DNA from: Deinandra increscens subsp. villosa
Lineage: Eukaryota; Streptophyta; Magnoliopsida; Asterales; Asteraceae
DNA: 64,000 bases
Reading direction: 5' to 3'
Assembly (NCBI GenBank): GCA_039602395.1
Contig: JBCNJP010000025.1
Span: 49,557,980-49,621,979 of the forward strand
Shown here: piece by piece, positions 57,522-64,000 of the stretch
Layout of the letters: every line of letters begins with the position of its first letter
Position numbering within the stretch: the first letter of the stretch is position 1
The notes under the pieces: generated by a model
Told to the model about the DNA's origin: nothing
Seen by the model: the letters and a program-made list of their open reading frames with translations, nothing else
Databases searched by the model: none
Position numbers and translations under genes: made by a program

Positions 57522-60500
57522 GTACATAACGGATTCGTGATCGAGTCGAAATGGGCGATAATTGTTCTGTGTCTCGGAGCTAAGCTAAGGGCATTATGGC
57601 ATGCCCTACTCAAACTCCTGCAGAGCCACTTGCTTACTGAATTGTTCTAAGTGGTAAATTATAAACTAAACAAGTATTTTATTCTCGACTTGTCTCTCTA
57701 GTGAATATCAGTCAACTTTAATGTTATGACCACAATCTTGATACTCACCCCATAGAAGCCACATACTACTCCACCAAACCTGGTAGCTAAATTAAGAGGA
57801 ACCAGCGTGACCATACAAGGTAAATTACCGTTACGGGTGCACACGTAAATGTAATTTGCAGTGTATGGAAACCCTGGAGAATTCTACTCGGCAAACTACT
57901 GGTTGTAGGGGATACAACCTTCCATTACAAAAACCTCATGACATCAATTGTCGAATATGTGGGACTTAACCGTATGGTTAAGGTCATCTATCAATGTCCA
58001 TTACGCTATCACGCCTGATCTTATCTCTTATAGAGCCCCTTTAAAATGCTTATGTAAGTGATAAGCCCGGTAAGACACCGTATTACCCATACAATTCGAT
58101 GACAAGATCTTCCTTCATTGCAAGCGATCTATGGTTTAAATATTGACCAGTTTTAAGTTCATCCGCAACCCTAACTCAACTCCTATGACATTAACCTTCA
58201 GGTCCATTCTTCGAGCTGTCACAACTGTGCTGCAACTCAATAAACTCTAACCTGATGAAAGCCCAGATATCTTGAATGGACAATTACACCTCAATCACTG
58301 GAACCAACCTTTCGGCAAGAAAATCTTGTGAAGTATTCCTTTCTTGACTTGTGACCCCTGGTACGTCTGTACGAATAAAAGTTGTTACTAACGGTCTCGG
58401 AATGATCTCACAGACCTTATACCTCACTGTAATTACAATTTCACCTAACGGAGCAATATAGGTGAAACGACTATTTTATCTTCAATACTTGATTCATCTG
58501 TGAACTTAACTTCTAGTGAAAATTTTCTTTTATTATTTTTCGTGACTCGGATGGTCTTCAAGCCCTGAGCCATTGTGGCTAATTAACCTCACTAATGACA
58601 CTATCATGTACTTTACCGCCATGCGCTCCTGCACGACAAACATCGACAGTAAGCAATAGGCAGCGGTATGCCTGGAAAAGTTTTCACCACTTCAGCTTCG
58701 GGACGACAGATAAACTGCAAAAACATGGATACCCAATGTCCTCATTCCTTCTTCTCTAGAAAGCTTTCATTGGTAACCCCTGCTTCTTAACAAATGGCGA
58801 CTGATCGACTCAAACTTTTGAAACATGCGTAAGGAAGTAGTCTAACTTCCGATTAGACGGAGACACGTTTGAATCAGTCGGATATACGATAAACTTATCG
58901 AGGATCACTAAAAGTGACCAAGTACCCGATATTTTTATATCTTATATACAACGCGACCTTTCGATCCATAGTAGACCTCGCGAAACCTTAGCTACAGTTC
59001 GTATTTACACTCATGAAAGGCTAAGTATTATTTTGAATTCGTCAGCGCTCGGTGTTTTGGAAACCCACTCTTATTTCACGTTTACACCTTTACTTACTCA
59101 TGAGAACCGATATAAACTAATGTTCCTACATGATATTTACTCTACTAGATGGTACAACCGTTGACACCTTCACATTGATATTGGTTGATTTTTGTCCAAT
59201 CCACGTCAATCTTGCTGGACGATTTTTGGAGAGGTGGAGTTGCGACTACCATATGCTTGCTACCTCGCTCTTCATCTTAAATTTGTTATTCCCATGCTTG
59301 ATGCTATTTATGCTTCTGGAGAGAACAAACGTCATCAATATTTTAAATCTTTACCGAAGGGTAATATGCATAATGATATGCCCAGGGATGGCGAACCCCA
59401 GCTTAAACATCAACCTAATGGATTACTTTACCTCTTGAATCCACTTCGGAAACTCAGATCGTTTTGATGTTCCCATTGTACATACTTAACTTCGGACAAT
59501 CCTCACCGTGGGTGAAAACCCCACCAACCGAAACCACGAAAAATTCTCCTTGTACTAAAAATTCAAATTTTACACATGATGCATTGTGATTTCTAATCCT
59601 TCACCCCCATTCAACTCAAATGTATTTGGGAAAACTTAAGATACCCTATTTTACGTATACTATCTACAGAGGTTTGACTAATAGCTAGAAATGGTAAGGT
59701 AACTGGTACACCCTCAAAGTGCTGGTAGTGTGGTTGGTTAGCTGCGGTACACCCTATACATAAGCAGTAGCAGCATGTGGAAGGTGGGACCAGTACTGAA
59801 CCGGGAATTTACCTTATAATCATGCACATAAATCTTATTTTAAGAACTTCGTATAATGGGACTATGCCCACATTAATGTAAATTAATGTTGCTCCCCTTT
59901 ATAATTGCACATGTACCTTATGTATGTTTTTTTTTTCACTAGAAGGGACATACACAGTTTAATTAAATATAACTTATTTTCCCAACTCTCTAAATTGGGA
60001 GGAACCATTAAGGGTCAAACGTAGGATTCGACCCAGATGAGCAACAACATATTAACAACTCAAGTTTTACATTATAAATGACAAACCACATGTTCTTTCT
60101 AAACGCCCATGTTACTTCTTTCAAGACTACTATAGACGTTTACCGTCTTGGTTCATGTGGAAACTGGTGAAATATTTCAATTGGTCCTCTAGTTATTGCA
60201 TTTCTGACCTTCTGTTACTTATTGAAATCGGGTACGTCTAGATTTAAAACTAGTCAAGCAAGCTACCCCAGTCACGTCGGCTTGGTGGAGCAAAGCAACT
60301 CTTTATGAGATTCCCTACATTTACTTGCCATGCTATTAGTACTATGATACCTGGTAGCGTCACCTGCCCATAACTTTTTGCAAACTGTATGAATTACCCG
60401 ATCTTAGCTAAAGTTCAAGGGTGCATACCCACCCACCAGATACATCAATATTCGAACTTTATGCAGCACTTCATGCCTCTACCCTGTCATCCGACACAAT

Positions 60501-61014
60501 ACTTTCTGTTGTCTTCGATTCACCCAGGTTGTTGGTGAATGAAAATACCACAAGTGATAAACGAAATGCAACATGAAAACCCGAGAATAGCATTGAATGC
60601 TATAACTGAGGGGTACTCAGACGTATGGTCAGTTTGTCGCAATAAATATTTTGATTTTGGACACTTATGCCATCATAATACCTGTTAAACCTAACCACGC
60701 GACACGATCCGACTCACTCATGGAAACCCTTATTATAGAAAATGACCCTCTATGCCCTCATGCAAAATGTTCTTTTGATGCCTTTTAAACATATATCATC
60801 CATTCCTCCCCTTGGAATAGAGAACTTGGATTCTTCCATAACAATACTGTCAAGGCCAAACCTTGCAACTGTTAACACTAAATCAAATCCCGAAATTTCC
60901 TTTCAACTTGGGGATGATATTAAAAGTGAAAATTTTCTTATTTCCATTCTCCTTCATCCCATCCAATTGGCCTGAGCACCTCGAGCACTAGGTTAATTTT
61001 CAGGATGAAAATTC

Positions 61015-61031
61015 TTTTAACTTGGGGATGA
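61015..61031 (+). other. Polypurine tract region of Ty3-type element
   Basis: ttttaacttggggatga directly before the 3' LTR, preceded by ttcaggatgaaaattc, the phrase usual before the 3' LTR of plant Ty3 elements. Confidence 0.7.
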
Positions 61032-61739
61032 TGTCACAACTACCAAATTTCCAGATTAACACCGTTAACTATTTTCCGTTAGTATCATTAACAACCCGAT
61101 TACAGTTTTCGTGTCATGTTAGTGTCACGTGCGTTTAAGTGACCGGGCATGTCCCCGGTCACTATTTGATGGGTTGCATTATGTGAAATAACTAACCATA
61201 ACATTAATAAATTATATTAATATATTATGTGCCACTGTGTGTATCTAATTGCTAATTAAAATTAGTAATTTATTTCGTGACTTTATGTGTTAATTGAAAT
61301 TGTCATTTCTTGAAAAATCATGTTTTTATACGCGAAGTAAGTTTTATGTGTATTCACAATAATTAGACTTTTCCCAACTACGAATTACATGTTAAATAAG
61401 TTATAAACATTTGGAAACATTCCTAGTATTTTAATTACCATGTTTTGGGTTTAAATTCCACTTATTACTTGGTTTGGGTCATTTGTGTATGTAATGGGAC
61501 TTGAGGGACCAAAAGTGTAGTTTTTCTAAACACAAAAAAATCTGCCCTAAGACCCCTCCTCCCCCCCCCCTTCACGTTCATTTCCCCTCTTCTTCTCCCT
61601 TTTTTACGGTTTCACACACATACACACACTCCTTATCAAATTCTTGAAATCCTCCATCAATCAAGCATGATATCAAGTGTTCAAGCTCATTCAAGCTTCA
61701 AGAAAGCTAGGGGAAGCTTCAATCTTGTCTCATCATCAT
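61032..61739 (+). mobile_element. 3' LTR of the Ty3-type element, truncated
   Basis: Collinear with 53,106-53,835 of the 5' LTR, with small indels (for example loss of about 45 bp near 61,235). Cut at 61,739 by the next LTR. Confidence 0.85.
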
Positions 61740-62370
61740 TGTTGAGGGTGTGTTTTCAGGATGGTCCAGGAAGCTCAGATAGTTCAGGAATCCTACTACA
61801 GTTTGGAAATCCCACTCGTCCAGGTATCCTGATTTATTTTACTCGACTAACCCTTATAATTGCCACGTGTTTATTTGACCCAGGTACCATTGAGTCATCA
61901 ACTACCTCCGAGATTCAAGCTCCAGCTAAAGAAGATCGTGGACCAAGTGAACGAGAAGGCTCTAACGGTTAAGTTAGTTGGCTGATGAGATCCTGGGAAT
62001 CCCGGATAGTTAGTTATTTTTGTAATCCTTATATAATTAAGGATTCGATCGACTTAGGAACATACACAACACTGAGATACTTTAGCTCTGATAGCATTCA
62101 ATCATTGTAACACTTAGCATCGATCATCAGACTTCCAAAAATCTTGTAATTTCCAGTTTCATATCAATAAAAGAGAGTGGAAGCAGACTCTTCAAGCCGG
62201 CTCCCGAGGTTTTTTTTGCTAGGATTCCTAGAGGTAACTCGAAGGATCCTGGATTTTTCCCTCGTTACATCCTTGTGTTCAACTTTACTTTTCGAGTATA
62301 TTATCAAGCACACTACCTCACATTTTAAGTTTGGAATACGAAATCACTTTGTTGATTTTTGACCTAAACA
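61740..62370 (+). mobile_element. Tat-like Ty3 5' LTR
   Basis: TGTTGAGGGTGTGTTTTCAG...GACCTAAACA, 631 bp, inserted into the previous 3' LTR. It contains ccggctcccgaggttt and ctcgaaggatcctgg, shared with the LTR at 47,331. The PBS-like gtttggggcccaccgtgggg follows at 62,371. Confidence 0.85.
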
Positions 62371-62390
62371 GTTTGGGGCCCACCGTGGGG
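62371..62390 (+). other. Primer-binding site, Tat-like type
   Basis: GTTTGGGGCCCACCGTGGGG, homologous to gtttggcgcccaccgcgggg at 47,929. It differs from the Met tRNA site of the other Ty3 elements here, supporting a separate lineage. Confidence 0.7.
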
Positions 62391-62455
62391 CAAGTGGTGC
62401 TTCATCCTACAAAAAATCCATTTTTCATTCACTCCATTTGATCTCTAATCCGAAA

Positions 62456-64000
62456 ATGTCGACCCAACAAATGTGTTTCGTCCTCTGTATCATCCTCAAT
62501 TCCTCCTCTTCCTTCTGCTCCAGGAAGCCAGAAAAAGACCAATGATCGACATAAGAAAGTGGATGAATAGCTAAGAAAAACGGTTTATCCCTTGTTTACG
62601 GGATCCCAGGTTCAATATGTTGATCCTGTTATTACTAACAACGATTTGTTTTCTTTGATTAAGCAAGTGAAAAATCAGATGGATCAACAAGAAAAGACTA
62701 ATCAAACGGTGATGAAGGAAATTGAGGAGCTTAAGAAGTCCAAGAAACCTATGGAGGAGCAAAGTCCTCTATTTCCCAGGCACCTTGACTTCAATTCCAT
62801 AGGATCCTCAGATCCGAAACGCTACGATTATAAATCGGCGGCAGGCTTCACTATAACCCCCACGATGACTTCCTAGGCCACCGTATATGCAAGGATTACT
62901 GCTGGATTCTCAAGAGCCACCCCGCCAGAATCCTCGCAGGCACGCTTCAAAGATCCTTGGACTCCATTATCATTGGGATCCTTGGCTGCACCATCTCAAG
63001 GATATCCTTTTTTCTGTTGGGAACCCAGGACAGAATTCCCAGGGATATCAACATTCTAACCTTTCTGTTTTTGCAGGAGCCTTCAAGACCAGCTCCTCAG
63101 AAGTATATGATGGTGACTTCATTCCCATGTAAACAACAGCCACTATGGAGCAGAGCATCCCAATAAATTATCGATATGACCCTAGGATCCCAGTCCAGAA
63201 TCCTGGTCCATGTAAAGTGTCCAATTCAGTTCCTATAGCTTCTAACCAGGGTGTTCCTTATGATGCAGGTTTTCACCCAAGTATCGCCAGGGAGCTCTAG
63301 AAGTTGAAAGAAATGATATCGAGTGTTCCAGGAATCCTGAAGCCTATTCCTGAGGTCCCTTTGGAAAGCCACAAGATTTATAGGTTCACTTGGCTGATTT
63401 CTCAAGTTGAGATCCCGAAGCGTTTCCAGACTCCAAGCATGAAACTTTATGACGGAACCACGAATCCTAAAGAGCACGTGGCACATTATAGAGAGCGCAT
63501 GGAGATCAACCCCATTCCAGTAGAAATCAAGGAAGCCTGTCTATGCAAAGGCTTTGGTTCAACCTTAACAAGACCAGCCATGAAATGGCTACTGAGCATT
63601 CCTCCTAATACTATTACATCATTTTCCCATCTAGTTAACCTGTTTAAAAATCAATTTTCTTGTAGCAGAACCTCTGAGAAGCTCACAGGCGACCTATATC
63701 GAGTAATTCAGAAGCCAGATGAGCCGCTTAGAGAATACATCGCTAGATTCGGATGAGATTCTCTCGAGATTCCCCATCTGGATATGGTAGCAGCCGTAGA
63801 AGCCTTTAAAATGGGCCTCTCTAAGGACTCTCATTTTTATGATGACCTTGTCATGACTCCTTGCAGGAATCTTGACGAAGTACACAATAGAGCCTTGAGA
63901 TTCATCCGTCTGGAAGACGACAAGAAGATCCACCAAAGGCTGGATATTCCTAAATATGATCTCAACACTAAGAAGTCAGAATCCCCCGGGAAGTCGTATA
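62456..64000 (+). pseudogene. Gag of Tat-like Ty3 element (runs off window)
   Basis: Starts MSTQQMCFVLCIIL, frameshifts, then 62,592-62,876 with VDPVITNNDLFSLIKQVKNQ and VMKEIEELKKSKKPMEEQSP. The retrotransposon gag domain begins in 63,304-63,756: QVEIPKRFQTPSMKLYDGTT, PKEHVAHYRERM, PAMKWLLSIPPNTITSFSHL, KPDEPLREYIARF. One TGA (63,754) follows, and the same frame then reads on with VAAVEAFKMGLSKDSHFYDD to the window end. Pol, if present, lies outside. Confidence 0.85.

Larger units (their letters stand above)
55887..61014 (+). mobile_element. Internal region of the Ty3-type element, no recognisable gag-pol
   Basis: Over 5 kb between the primer site and polypurine tract with no gag, protease, RT, RNase H or integrase motif that I can recognise in any frame. 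The longest frames (for example 56,188-56,526, 59,130-59,438, 60,742-60,975) are short and motif-free. Either pol has decayed past recognition or this is a large non-autonomous derivative (LARD-like). It includes a gcgatctcgcc repeat field (56,140-56,520) and a CT microsatellite. Confidence 0.65.

Noticed and set aside
59130..59467. Overlapping 91- and 102-codon frames considered as an integrase remnant
   Set aside because: No zinc-binding or DDE context could be found. The similarity was suggested only by a GGV/TTICL-like run and did not hold up.

Overview
This is a gene-poor, repeat-saturated stretch of a flowering-plant nuclear genome, read here as eudicot and probably Asteraceae. The evidence is very large Ty3/gypsy LTRs, plant-type copia, LINE, Helitron and MITE relatives, a 40S ribosomal protein S3 copy with plant intron positions, a PPR-protein exon, and a decayed plastid trnL-trnF segment. 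The family-level call is inference from sequence style; no intact host gene was found. Three runs of exactly 500 N (4411-4910, 22725-23224, 38896-39395) mark scaffold joins of unknown true size, so the window is four contigs.

Contig 1 (1-4410): AT-rich DNA, a fold-back MITE sitting in a TA microsatellite, and a large terminal-repeat element that begins with a 'gtagacccc' terminus. It carries a minisatellite of 'gagtttta' units and a captured PPR exon. Contig 2 (4911-22724): the 3' part of a plus-strand Ty3 LTR inserted into an older minus-strand chromovirus-like Ty3 element (about 8.07-21.2 kb). That element keeps gag, protease, RT, RNase H, integrase and a chromodomain-like tail, all broken, plus a 245-codon pre-gag ORF of unknown function that is nearly unbroken. 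One LTR is also split by a Helitron carrying an intron-containing RPS3 pseudogene. The other LTR is cut by a 5'-truncated LINE.

Contig 3 (23225-38895) is almost entirely one inverted repeat: two arms of about 7.65 kb facing each other around position 30,876. Each arm holds the end of a copia element, a broken PIF/Harbinger-type Myb-like gene with its own insertion, and a chain of MITEs and small Helitrons lodged in TA repeats. The arms are very similar but not identical. It is either a recent palindromic duplication or an assembly or read artefact.

Contig 4 (39396-64000) starts with a Ty3 LTR end carrying a dense cluster of 19-bp palindromes. A nearly complete but dead copia element follows (41.0-46.4 kb), with a solo LTR inside it. 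After a plastid-derived patch comes a stack of Ty3-type elements in plus orientation, cutting into one another: 47.3-48.85, 48.85-53.1, 53.1-61.7 and 61.7-64 kb.

There are no operons and no CRISPR array. The most unusual signals are the palindromic contig, the family-specific short-hairpin clusters in the LTRs or leaders of several unrelated Ty3 elements, the conserved-looking pre-gag ORF, and gene fragments carried by TEs.
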